From a virus: DNA of 25,423 bases. Below, one piece after another: positions 15,744 to 23,029 of this stretch. Position numbers and translations under genes: made by a program. The stretch covers positions 1 to 25,423 of IMG/VR virus record IMGVR_UViG_3300042453_003274. One strand, written 5' to 3'. A model generated the notes under the pieces. It worked only from the letters and a program-made list of their open reading frames with translations. It ran no database searches and was not told the DNA's origin. How positions within the stretch are numbered: position 1 is the first letter of the stretch; each line of letters begins with the position of its first letter.

Positions 15744-16413
15744 ATAATCCACCATTGGCAAACGCTTTATCAAATGTTATATTCTGATAGACTGATCTAT
15801 GGGTTTTTAATAGTTTAATAAATATATTAGCAGAATCCTTAACATCTTGAAGGGCATCGTGAGCATTTTCTGTACTTAAGCCCATTCTTTCTCTTAACGA
15901 GTCCATACTAATAGACTTTATAGTTGGATCACCCTCCGTCCACGCAAATACATTATCCATAATATCTATCTTATATACTTTACTAAACAGTTTTTGCTGT
16001 TCACGTTCAGTGTCCCAAGGTCCAAATTCCTTACACAGTCTATTTATAATATGCATATCGAATCCAATAATATTAAAACCAACAGGGATTGGTGCAAAGA
16101 ATGGTTCACCCTTCCAATTATATTGATCAACAAACTTAATAAACTTATTCCACACTGACTTTAAAGATGGGGCTAGCTCTAGTTGTTCTCTAGTCTTACC
16201 AGTTATTTTTAGTGCTTCATCTTGAACTGGATCAAATCCTGCATCAATAGCTTTTTGCTCATCAAATATTGGCTTAATTTCGCTATTAAATTGTCCCTTC
16301 ATTGTTAAGCTTCTACCATCTAATGCTATGGCAGCAATTTGAGTTGGTTGAGTCTTATGAGGATTACGTGAGCCAGTTTCAAAGTCAAATATAATATAAT
16401 CTCTATTAGCCAT
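15733..16413 (-). CDS. DnaQ-family DEDDh 3'-5' exonuclease
   Basis: A 226-residue proofreading-type exonuclease. IIFDFETGS supplies D10 and E12, GFNIIGFDMHII supplies D119, and ENAHDALQDVKDSA supplies H185 and D190, so all DEDDh residues are present. The rest matches the DnaQ/epsilon fold (PTQIAAIALDGR; LKITGKTREQLE). The gene lies between the two halves of the polymerase alpha subunit in another frame, overlapping the N-half by 8 nt (ATGGCTAA) and the C-half by 11 nt. By context it proofreads for the split polymerase. This matters because the PHP domain of the N-half appears to have lost its metal ligands. A clamp-binding peptide is not obvious. Confidence 0.92.
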   Translation of the reverse strand: MANRDYIIFDFETGSRNPHKTQPTQIAAIALDGRSLTMKGQFNSEIKPIFDEQKAIDAGFDPVQDEALKITGKTREQLELAPSLKSVWNKFIKFVDQYNWKGEPFFAPIPVGFNIIGFDMHIINRLCKEFGPWDTEREQQKLFSKVYKIDIMDNVFAWTEGDPTIKSISMDSLRERMGLSTENAHDALQDVKDSANIFIKLLKTHRSVYQNITFDKAFANGGLYVK

Positions 16414-18016
16414 GTATAGTTTCCTTATTTTGTATAAACATTAATTTATCTAAAAGCGATAGGCCCAATACGTCAAATTTAACATGACCTAAACTTTCAA
16501 GATCTGACATTTCTAGTCCAGCAATTTTTTCAGATGAGTCACGCTGACTAACCATCGGGCATACATCTTTTAGTTTGTGTTTTGATATAACCACGCCAGC
16601 AGCATGTTTTCCCTGTGTTTTAAACGTTCCTTCAATCTTAATTGCTTGATCAAAATATTCAGCATAATCACCCTCAAGTTTTCCATCATTATTAATATGG
16701 CAAAAATCTCTTAATTCATTAGGATTATTGATTAACGCCCACCTAATAATAGATCTATTATCATCATCCATATCTGCTAGCTGGTCAGATATTTCTGCTT
16801 CATTGGGTATATTCTTTGTTATAGTATTCATTTCACCAAAAGAACACGCCTCGTTAATACGCAAAACTTCTTTTATAGCACTTCTACCTTGAAGTCTACC
16901 AAATGTAATCATTTGACTAACATGATCATGACCATATTTATTCTTTATATATAACAAAACATCATCACGCCTTTTTGCTGGAACGTCCATATCAATATCT
17001 GGCAATGATATGTGGTCAGCACTATTTCGACCAGCATTATAAAATCTTGAAAATAGTAAATCAAATTCTAATGGGTCAATTTTTGTGATACCAATTAAAT
17101 AAGAAATCAAACAGCCAGCAGCCGAACCTCTGCCGGGACCAGAAAGCCACCCTTGATCATTTACATATTTGATGATATCTTGTACAATAAGAAAATATCC
17201 AAACAAATTAGCATCTTTAATCACATTGAATTCTTCATCAAAACGTTCAGCATATTTTTGCTTATCTTCTGGCTTTGATACTTTGCCAGATTGAATTAAT
17301 AAATTCTTCCAACCATCCCTACAAAGTTGTTTTAAATATTCTTCTTCTGACTCTCCATTTGGGCAAGGAAATTTTGGTAAAACTGGCTTGCTTAATATAT
17401 CATATTCTTCACAAGAATCTATGATATTATTTACGTATTTTAAATCATCTATAGATGAATTTTTACTAATCTCTTCAACCTTATCTTTAGACCAAACACA
17501 CAGGTCATTATTAAGAAATTGATACTCTAATTCTTTAGATAGTTCGCCCTTTTGTATTTGCTTATTAATTTTAGGTAGAGTAGTTTTTAGCTCTGAACAT
17601 AGTAATACTCTATGTAGTGTAGCATCATCCGAATTCACATAATAGCTTACTGGTATTAATTTTATATTATTATTAACACTAATCAAGTTATCCTTGGCTA
17701 AAATATTATTCCATATATCATTAGATATATTTCCATCGTTATTTATGGATGACACTAGCTTAATTAAGTCGTGCCAGCCTTTATTATTTTTAGCAAATAA
17801 TGTGCAATTATCAAACGAGCATCCAATAATTGGCTTTATGCCATGTTTTTTACAAGCTTTATAGAATGAAACAACGCCAGATATTGTTTTATAGTCTGCT
17901 ATACCGCAAGCAACATAACCATTTTGCTTACATTTTAAAGCTAATTCTTCTGGCTTAGAAAAGCCTTTCAGCAAGCTATAATGAGTATAATTTTTTAATG
18001 GACACCAATTCAACAT
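16406..18016 (-). CDS. dnaE: DNA polymerase III alpha, N-terminal half (PHP and palm)
   Basis: A 536-residue protein. Residues 1-70 align with the PHP start (THYSLLKG, GIADYKTISGVVSFYKACKKHGIKPIIGC), but the family's HxH and following His are PLK and Tyr here, the DH is DY, and the Glu after IIGC is Ser. The polymerase part has GPGRGSAAG (293-301), LPDIDMD with D342 and D344, GKHAAGVVIS (469-478) and KFDVLGL with D515, giving the three palm aspartates. It stops 21 residues later. E. coli alpha places the palm/fingers boundary just after the equivalent D555. GAGG lies 4 nt before ATG. It is adjacent to and coupled with the exonuclease gene. No intein splice motif is seen at its end. Confidence 0.92.
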   Translation of the reverse strand: MLNWCPLKNYTHYSLLKGFSKPEELALKCKQNGYVACGIADYKTISGVVSFYKACKKHGIKPIIGCSFDNCTLFAKNNKGWHDLIKLVSSINNDGNISNDIWNNILAKDNLISVNNNIKLIPVSYYVNSDDATLHRVLLCSELKTTLPKINKQIQKGELSKELEYQFLNNDLCVWSKDKVEEISKNSSIDDLKYVNNIIDSCEEYDILSKPVLPKFPCPNGESEEEYLKQLCRDGWKNLLIQSGKVSKPEDKQKYAERFDEEFNVIKDANLFGYFLIVQDIIKYVNDQGWLSGPGRGSAAGCLISYLIGITKIDPLEFDLLFSRFYNAGRNSADHISLPDIDMDVPAKRRDDVLLYIKNKYGHDHVSQMITFGRLQGRSAIKEVLRINEACSFGEMNTITKNIPNEAEISDQLADMDDDNRSIIRWALINNPNELRDFCHINNDGKLEGDYAEYFDQAIKIEGTFKTQGKHAAGVVISKHKLKDVCPMVSQRDSSEKIAGLEMSDLESLGHVKFDVLGLSLLDKLMFIQNKETIHG

Positions 18017-18025
18017 ATAACCTCA

Positions 18026-18057
18026 AATTAAAAATGGGGGAGTAAAATCCTCCCCCC
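18026..18057 (-). terminator. Intrinsic terminator after the Ig-like gene, directly ahead of the polymerase gene
   Basis: On the minus strand a seven-pair stem (GGGGGAG/CTCCCCC; arms at 18050-18056 and 18036-18042) with a seven-base loop is followed by ATTTTTAATTT. This is a classical Rho-independent terminator for the gene ending at 18077. Only about 19 nt separate the stem from the polymerase ATG at 18016, so there is no room for a full promoter between them. Confidence 0.88.
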
Positions 18058-18076
18058 AAACAAAAAACAAAAATAA

Positions 18077-18367
18077 TTATTCTTCACGAACTAATTGAAT
18101 ATTTAATCCCGGCACAGATGGGGCAATTGTATCATTGGCTACGAATTCAATAACCGCTGGTTCGCTAACATTTCCAGCATCATCAACATCAACTAATGAT
18201 ACAGTAACATTGTCACCTTGAGCAAATGTTCTTTCTCCCAATACCGTGACAGTATTTGAGTAACTATCTGTAGCAACTACATTACCATTTACTGTTACAG
18301 TTAATCTACGCTCTACAACATCAAGGTCTGTTGGGGCCGAACATGTTAATTCATACACTAAACCCAT
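18077..18367 (-). CDS. Small Ig/FN3-like protein, probable virion-associated
   Basis: A 96-residue beta-rich protein. ERRLTVTVNGN, NVTVSLVDVDDAGNVSEPAVIEFVANDTIAPSVPG shows the strand pattern and the DxxGN and DTxAPxxPG segments common in FN3/Ig-like domains. AAAGGAG lies 6 nt before the ATG at 18367, a strong start. An in-frame GTG at 18517 would add 50 residues starting with a transmembrane-like segment; the strong internal signal favours the short form. The gene has its own terminator and a phage late-promoter-like TATAAATT just upstream, which suits an abundant decoration-type protein. Function inferred. Confidence 0.75.
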   Translation of the reverse strand: MGLVYELTCSAPTDLDVVERRLTVTVNGNVVATDSYSNTVTVLGERTFAQGDNVTVSLVDVDDAGNVSEPAVIEFVANDTIAPSVPGLNIQLVREE

Positions 18368-18385
18368 GTTAATCTCCTTTGTAAT

Positions 18386-18394
18386 AAATTTATA
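18386..18394 (-). promoter_or_regulatory. Possible T4-like late promoter element
   Basis: TATAAATTT on the minus strand, beginning at 18394, differs by one base from the T4 late promoter consensus TATAAATA. It sits about 20-27 nt upstream of the Ig-like gene ATG, within the 162-nt gap 18368-18529, the largest in the window. In such AT-rich DNA a match of this kind occurs by chance, so it is only a candidate. No convincing -35/-10 pair is seen nearby. Confidence 0.3.
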
Positions 18395-18527
18395 TCTTAT
18401 ATACCGTGGACGTAATTCTAATCTATATCTTTTTTTTGCTAAGAAAAAAGAGTAAACAACAATACAATTTTGTAATATGACCAAAAATAGAACAAAAAAT
18501 AAAAAGAAACTTTTCACAATATTACCT

Positions 18528-18547
18528 CGCTATAGTTTATTATAGCG
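18528..18547. repeat. Short inverted repeat over the DUF6356-like gene stop
   Basis: CGCTATA (18528-18534) and TATAGCG (18541-18547) are perfect inverted arms around a six-base loop, overlapping the stop codon of the gene ending at 18530. There is no adjacent long U tract on the minus strand. It may be a weak terminator, an RNA stability element or a protein site. Confidence 0.4.
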
Positions 18548-18775
18548 TATCAGTCTTGTTGGTGCATTGTATTTTTTTGCTTTCTTATCAAATGATATAT
18601 TAAGTTTTCTTACCAACGAAGATCCGGCTTTCTCAAAAAAACAAGGTAAAAACCCATGAATAATTAATAAGAATCCAGCTTCTAGACATAAAAATCCATG
18701 ACTTACTGCAAACTTCCAATGTTCGCAGTATGTCATATTATTTTCTATTAAATGTTTTTTACCTAAAACGTTCAT
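18530..18775 (-). CDS. DUF6356-like small membrane protein
   Basis: An 81-residue protein. NMTYCEHWKFAVSHGFLCLEAG followed by FLLIIHGFLPCFFEKAGSSLVRKLN matches the DUF6356 pattern: a Tyr/Glu-His/Phe segment, a hydrophobic helix with a conserved-type HxFxP, then a basic amphipathic stretch. The hydrophobic part, about residues 28-47, is probably one membrane span. The start at 18775 lies 17 nt inside the end of the PAP2 gene, suggesting translational coupling. No close Shine-Dalgarno is seen. A start at Met14 would cut the family's N-terminal segment. Pairing with the phosphatase suggests an envelope-related role, which is inferred. Confidence 0.72.
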   Translation of the reverse strand: MNVLGKKHLIENNMTYCEHWKFAVSHGFLCLEAGFLLIIHGFLPCFFEKAGSSLVRKLNISFDKKAKKYNAPTRLIRYNKL

Positions 18776-19391
18776 ATAAAATAGACGCTAATGAAATTCC
18801 AGCAGAAGTATCAGACCTATAATGAACCCCTTGATATTCTCTACAATCACTTATTATATCAACCATTTTACTTAATTCTGACGATAGGCGAGGATAATAC
18901 TCTTTACAAAAAAGAAAACATAACATGCCATAAAAAGAATGTCCAGACGGATACGCTGGAGTATGTATAGTTTTTGTCTCTATTACATTAATTTTTTTAT
19001 TATACACTTTAGCCAATTGATAAGGTCTAGGTCTATTAAATTGATTTTTAACATTTAACATTACTGGCTTAACTGTTTCATAAAATTCATTAAATTCTTT
19101 TTCTGGAAATACTAAATTTCTAGGTTTTAATATTTCATAGAAAAGCTTTTTTGGCTCTTTATCAATTTGTAAAATAAGTTTTTTTTGCTCATCATTAATT
19201 ATAGAAGTTATTCTTGTTACATAATTTAACTCTGATATTGTTTGCAGGCTATCATTACATGGTGGTGGGTTTAATAAGTTTTTCCAATCAAAAGTTAATT
19301 TAGTAAATTCTGGAGTACTACTATATTTAATTGAATTAATATTATTAATATTACATTGTATATCTAATTCTTCTAATTTTGATATTACCAT
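18759..19391 (-). CDS. PAP2-superfamily acid phosphatase
   Basis: A 210-residue protein with the complete signature of the PAP2/haloperoxidase superfamily. K115-x6-R122-P123 (KNQFNRPRP), PSGHS at 148-152 and R184-x5-H190-x3-D194 (CREYQGVHYRSD) provide the phosphate-binding and catalytic residues. No multiple membrane spans or signal peptide are visible, so it resembles the compact soluble acid phosphatase type more than the six-span lipid phosphatases. The start overlaps the head-protein-like gene stop by 7 nt. It could remove phosphate from lipid-linked glycans, nucleotides or sugar phosphates. In a phage genome this gene is uncommon; its link to the glycan genes is inferred. Confidence 0.88.
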   Translation of the reverse strand: MVISKLEELDIQCNINNINSIKYSSTPEFTKLTFDWKNLLNPPPCNDSLQTISELNYVTRITSIINDEQKKLILQIDKEPKKLFYEILKPRNLVFPEKEFNEFYETVKPVMLNVKNQFNRPRPYQLAKVYNKKINVIETKTIHTPAYPSGHSFYGMLCFLFCKEYYPRLSSELSKMVDIISDCREYQGVHYRSDTSAGISLASILYERFR

Positions 19392-20386
19392 GATTTACAA
19401 GCCCAATATCTAGCTTTCCATTTTGGGCCGGGATTATCACAGTTATGCCTAGCCCTAAAGCTTTTTCTACGTTCTGGTATATTTTTCTTTATTGTCATAT
19501 TCGGATCACCAAATCTGACTATAACAACATTTCCACTTTCATTTTTTGTATAAACAGCAAACTTTTTTGGACCATTAGAAGTTCTAAATGGTTTATTTAA
19601 AGTTACTTTTCTACCTTGATACTCAGCGGCTTTACCAACATATACTAGCTTGTTGCCATTCTTTTCATAGATTCCCTGCCTGTTATATGTATATATTTCT
19701 CCACTTTCTGGATCTTTATATTCATATTTCTTACCTTCTGTTTCTTCCATTTTCATTTCTGAAGGTTCTTCTTCTGTATATTCATCTTCATATTTTCCCG
19801 GCTCGTAATATTTAACAAAGTCATAAACATTTTGCACATATATTTCTGCCTTTGATATCATATCCTTTGTCCAATCTTGAAACTCTACTGGAATAGACAT
19901 AACTTTTAGTTTTGTAACTATTTCCATAAGTTGGTCATGCATTTTTTGTATCTGTTCTAATGCCATCTCATCACCGCTGTCAGATTGTGCCTTTTTCCAA
20001 GATTCTTTATTTGGCCTATCTGGATCTCCCGGTTTGGCTGGCTTATAGTTTTTACCCATTCTTTCTTTCTTTTTTCTAATGTTTTCCCAAAGGCCGGGTT
20101 TTTCTGCTGCAATATCCCACTCCTGTGTTTCCTCTCCAAAATCTTCGTATTCACCTTCTGCTGGAATATAAAAATTCTCTTCTGTTAATTCTTCTACATA
20201 TCCAGCTTCAGCTTGTAATGAATAATCTGCCGCTTCCACACAGTCACAGTCTGCCGTTGCTTGCTGTATACAAATAGCAACTCTTTGTTGCTGATCTGGA
20301 TAATCCTTTTTCATGATCTCATTACTCATACAGCGTGACACGAACGAGTCTTTTTCTTCGTCTTTTCTTCTATTTGGAATTGGCAT
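19385..20386 (-). CDS. Phage head/structural-type protein with C-terminal Cys/Trp domain
   Basis: A 333-residue protein. Residues 1-45 (MPIPNRRKDEEKDSFVSRCMSN, MKKDYPDQQQRVAICIQQ) and the C-terminal 62 residues (KKFAVYTKNESGNVVIVRFGDPNM, RRKSFRARHNC, PGPKWKARYWACKSW; C316, C330) resemble modules seen in phage head and prohead-associated proteins. Between them is an acidic stretch (about 50-90), a Lys-rich stretch and a helix (about 140-185) with coiled-coil character, then a Tyr-rich YEYKDPESGEIYTYN segment. TAGGAGATTAATT precedes the ATG. Two conserved modules at the ends of a low-complexity middle suggest a scaffold or capsid-linked protein. The exact role is unknown. Confidence 0.65.
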   Translation of the reverse strand: MPIPNRRKDEEKDSFVSRCMSNEIMKKDYPDQQQRVAICIQQATADCDCVEAADYSLQAEAGYVEELTEENFYIPAEGEYEDFGEETQEWDIAAEKPGLWENIRKKKERMGKNYKPAKPGDPDRPNKESWKKAQSDSGDEMALEQIQKMHDQLMEIVTKLKVMSIPVEFQDWTKDMISKAEIYVQNVYDFVKYYEPGKYEDEYTEEEPSEMKMEETEGKKYEYKDPESGEIYTYNRQGIYEKNGNKLVYVGKAAEYQGRKVTLNKPFRTSNGPKKFAVYTKNESGNVVIVRFGDPNMTIKKNIPERRKSFRARHNCDNPGPKWKARYWACKSW

Positions 20387-20396
20387 AATTAATCTC

Positions 20397-21257
20397 CTAA
20401 TTTAGTATTAAATTCTTAGCGTTATTAAATATTATATCTATACTTCCTTGTGGTATTTTGTTTTTAAAATATTCATATATATCTATAATCATTTGGTGGT
20501 TTGGATCTTTTGTAATTTCTAGCCAGCCAATGAAATAATTCCAAATTCTATCTTCTAATATTAATGGATATTTTACCCCGCTTGGTCTTCCAAATCTATG
20601 GTTCCATTTAAGAGAAGGCAAACAAATATTTCTACCGCCATTTTTTCTAAACTTTTCTGCTATATAACCTTCTTCTCCACCAAAACCCCTAAATGATGGA
20701 TTAATTCCCATCCAAGCAGATTTTTCAAAAGCACATAAGCCCATTCCTTGCATTGGTATATCAAATGGTTCGCCATCGCCAGATTCATATAGTTCACTAT
20801 TAGTAGCCCATACACCATACATATCTCCGCTCCACCTTGGATCAAAATGTGTAGATACGTTATTTAAATCATCATATAATAATGGTCCTTGAACTAGATT
20901 TTTACAGTCGGGATTATTGTTAAAATAAGTAATTAAATTAGCAATACCATCTCTTTGTATTAAAACATGGCAATCTATAATTAATACGTATTTTCCATCA
21001 GAATAATCAACTATTTTATATTTATTGAATGAGCTTGGTTTTTCACCATATTCTATATACTTCATATTACTTTGACCACTTACAAACTTTTTGCATTCTT
21101 GTCCGTAAATGCTAGTTGGATTATTATCTAATACAATAAATTCAACATAGTCAGTATTACATAGCTGGTGATACATTCTCAAGGCTTGTATAGAGAAAAA
21201 TACCCCATCATAATCATCATAGGTAGACATACCTATTGTTAACAATTTTTTATGCAT
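20397..21257 (-). CDS. GT2-family glycosyltransferase next to the head-protein gene
   Basis: A 286-residue GT-A enzyme. KLLTIGMSTYDDYDGV is the N-terminal strand. FIVLDNNPTS follows, and YVLIIDCHVLI has D95-C96-H97 where DxD/DxH binds metal, as in polypeptide GalNAc-transferase-like enzymes. QGMGLCAFEKSAWMGI and RGFGGEEGYIAEKFRKNGG (E195/E196) are the later donor and catalytic blocks. It lies outside the main glycan cluster, 10 nt upstream of the head-protein-like gene, which makes a virion protein a possible acceptor; this is inferred. The start has a weak GGA signal 8 nt upstream. Confidence 0.86.
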   Translation of the reverse strand: MHKKLLTIGMSTYDDYDGVFFSIQALRMYHQLCNTDYVEFIVLDNNPTSIYGQECKKFVSGQSNMKYIEYGEKPSSFNKYKIVDYSDGKYVLIIDCHVLIQRDGIANLITYFNNNPDCKNLVQGPLLYDDLNNVSTHFDPRWSGDMYGVWATNSELYESGDGEPFDIPMQGMGLCAFEKSAWMGINPSFRGFGGEEGYIAEKFRKNGGRNICLPSLKWNHRFGRPSGVKYPLILEDRIWNYFIGWLEITKDPNHQMIIDIYEYFKNKIPQGSIDIIFNNAKNLILN

Positions 21258-21269
21258 ATTTTATCCGTA

Positions 21270-22289
21270 TTAACCGGGACTAGCGTAAAATCCTATCTGG
21301 AAACCTTCTTTTGTACACTCTTTAATGGTGTGGTCCATACCATTGTTTTTGAGGTTATTCTCTATATATATACACATGTTTTGATCTGTTCCCGGCCACT
21401 TAGTCTTACAATAATGACATAATTTGGCACATTTCCAGTTATCTCTATTTTGAGATATAGGCTGTGGCTTGGCATTATTTTTAATATCTTCAAACTTGTT
21501 TTTAAGCATTTTTAGGAACTTTTTTTCATCATCTTTATCAAAACACATAGAAAATGGGCCACCGTCTTTGATAAAAAAGATAGACATAATTGACTGCTTG
21601 TACTGGGGGAATAGCTTAGATATTGCATAATTATATAGCAATAACTGCGGATCAGAACATAGTTTTTCATATGTTTTTTCTTCGCCAGTAGCCCAATCTA
21701 ATCTTCTGCCGGTTTTCCAATCTATAACTTCTATTATTCCATCAGATGACTCTGTTACCAAGTCAATAGTACCCTTGATTGCTAGTTGTCCCTTAATCTT
21801 TTGACCATTTACTTCGTATTCAAAAAAAGCCCAATCTTCCTCTATTGGTATGTCAAAATGTGGTTCGGCTTCTACTATTTTCCTATATCTTGGATCAAAT
21901 TGACCATCGTTGTAATTTAGGGTATCCGAAATTAACTTATGACAATTATCATTATCTCCCTTGGTGAAACTGTGTTTTGAGTCTACTGTATAAAATTTAA
22001 AACTTAGTTTTAATATGTCATCCACAGTATCTTTACTAAAGAGTTCTGATTTTTTAATATTTATTTTACCCAAAGCGTCATCTTCTATGGATAAAGTATT
22101 CTTTTTAGGATTATCTTGAGTGTACTTTTTAAGTTTAGCTAAAATTTCTAGAACTTTATGAACAATTGTGCCAAGTTCTGCCTTTTTCCCGCTATCTGGT
22201 TGATGCCCCAAAACATAAGTTATAAAATATTGCATCTGGCAATAAGCATAATTATTATAACTAGAAGATCTTATATAAGTTATTAGCAT
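21270..22289 (-). CDS. RecB/Cas4-like PD-(D/E)XK nuclease with Fe-S cysteines
   Basis: A 339-residue nuclease. H44 lies in GTIVHKVLE, D176 in KGTIDLV, and D190-W-K192 in EVIDWKTG, followed by Q215 in PQLLLYNYA; these are the ordered RecB-family motifs. Cysteine C17 near the N-terminus and C287, C291, C294 and C306 near the C-terminus match the Fe-S cluster pattern of Cas4, AddB and related phage exonucleases. It would degrade or resect DNA during recombination. The ATG at 22289 has TGGAG upstream and overlaps the dNMP kinase stop by one base; a TTG at 22301 is less likely. No CRISPR array is near. Substrate polarity is unknown. Confidence 0.88.
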   Translation of the reverse strand: MLITYIRSSSYNNYAYCQMQYFITYVLGHQPDSGKKAELGTIVHKVLEILAKLKKYTQDNPKKNTLSIEDDALGKINIKKSELFSKDTVDDILKLSFKFYTVDSKHSFTKGDNDNCHKLISDTLNYNDGQFDPRYRKIVEAEPHFDIPIEEDWAFFEYEVNGQKIKGQLAIKGTIDLVTESSDGIIEVIDWKTGRRLDWATGEEKTYEKLCSDPQLLLYNYAISKLFPQYKQSIMSIFFIKDGGPFSMCFDKDDEKKFLKMLKNKFEDIKNNAKPQPISQNRDNWKCAKLCHYCKTKWPGTDQNMCIYIENNLKNNGMDHTIKECTKEGFQIGFYASPG

Positions 22290-23029
22290 TATATGCTCCA
22301 AATTGTGTTATTTGATTTCAACTTTTCACATAGCTCTTCAATAGTTAAGTTAGAATTATCTATAACAATATCAAAATTTGACCAATCAAAATAGTCTTTA
22401 TCTAATGCAACCTCTGCTTCTGCGTCACTATCAAAAACATTTCTGGTTAATCTAATTACTATTCCGCCAGCCTTATGAATAGCTTCAACCTCATTGGGAA
22501 ATCTAACATCTGGTAGGATCGCTAAGGACGGTTCCTCTAAAATAATCTTTTTGATTGAATATAAAGCCCAAGCATCATCTTTAATTTTTCTAATTATCTT
22601 AGTTCCAAAGTGTTCTAGAAATTCTCTAACAGTAGGGTTTCCACTCTTTTTAGTTCCGCTTGGTATATTTTTCCACTCTAAAGATGTTGGTTTATTTTTA
22701 TCGTCATTAGACCCATATACATCATGTTGGCTTATACCAAATAGATTAATAGCCATTTCTTTAAGTGGATCTGCAAAATGATACACTTTAATATAAGGCC
22801 ATAATTCTTTGCTGGCATATTCTATAAATACTTTATCTTTTCTAGTAACATCTAGTTCACCATATCCGCTATCGCCGTTAGAGTCTACCGTCTGAACTAT
22901 AAGTTTACCATTCTCATCTATATAAAAATCACTAACCATATTCATGTTTTTTAAAACATAGCCATTAATATAGTTAGCTACTGTATTTTTACCAGACTGT
23001 TTTTTGCCAGCTATTCCAATAATTTTCAT
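22289..23029 (-). CDS. Deoxynucleoside monophosphate kinase (T4 gp1 type)
   Basis: A 246-residue P-loop kinase that phosphorylates dNMPs to supply DNA synthesis. The Walker A loop is GIAGKKQSGKNT (5-16, K14). VYHFADPLKEMAINLFG is the base/lid segment typical of this family, PTVREFLEHFGTKIIR follows, and LPDVRFPNEVEAIHKAGG carries the acidic and basic residues near the phosphates. About 40 residues after the P-loop (NMVSDFYIDENGK...) look like an insertion. It is placed between primase and the RecB-like nuclease and overlaps the primase end by 4 nt. Confidence 0.9.
   Translation of the reverse strand: MKIIGIAGKKQSGKNTVANYINGYVLKNMNMVSDFYIDENGKLIVQTVDSNGDSGYGELDVTRKDKVFIEYASKELWPYIKVYHFADPLKEMAINLFGISQHDVYGSNDDKNKPTSLEWKNIPSGTKKSGNPTVREFLEHFGTKIIRKIKDDAWALYSIKKIILEEPSLAILPDVRFPNEVEAIHKAGGIVIRLTRNVFDSDAEAEVALDKDYFDWSNFDIVIDNSNLTIEELCEKLKSNNTIWSI

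Noticed and set aside
15700-16450. A split intein joining the two polymerase halves
   Set aside because: The N-half ends ETIHG followed by a stop and the C-half starts MLNN. There is no Cys/Ser +1 residue and no intein block motif in either gene or in the gene between them, and the cyanobacterial split site is elsewhere.
18368-18517. The first 50 codons of the longer Ig-like reading as the main gene start
   Set aside because: The internal ATG has a far stronger ribosome-binding site and begins the conserved-looking domain; the upstream part has low-complexity Phe/Leu content. It is kept only as a possible second form.
19957-20154. A second minus-strand reading inside the head-protein-like gene
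   Set aside because: It is entirely contained in the 333-residue gene in another frame, has Lys/Arg-biased composition, and shows no conserved motif.
21270-22289. A CRISPR-Cas4 locus
   Set aside because: The nuclease has Cas4-like motifs, but no repeats, cas1 or cas2 are seen. A phage recombination nuclease beside dNMP kinase and primase is the simpler reading.
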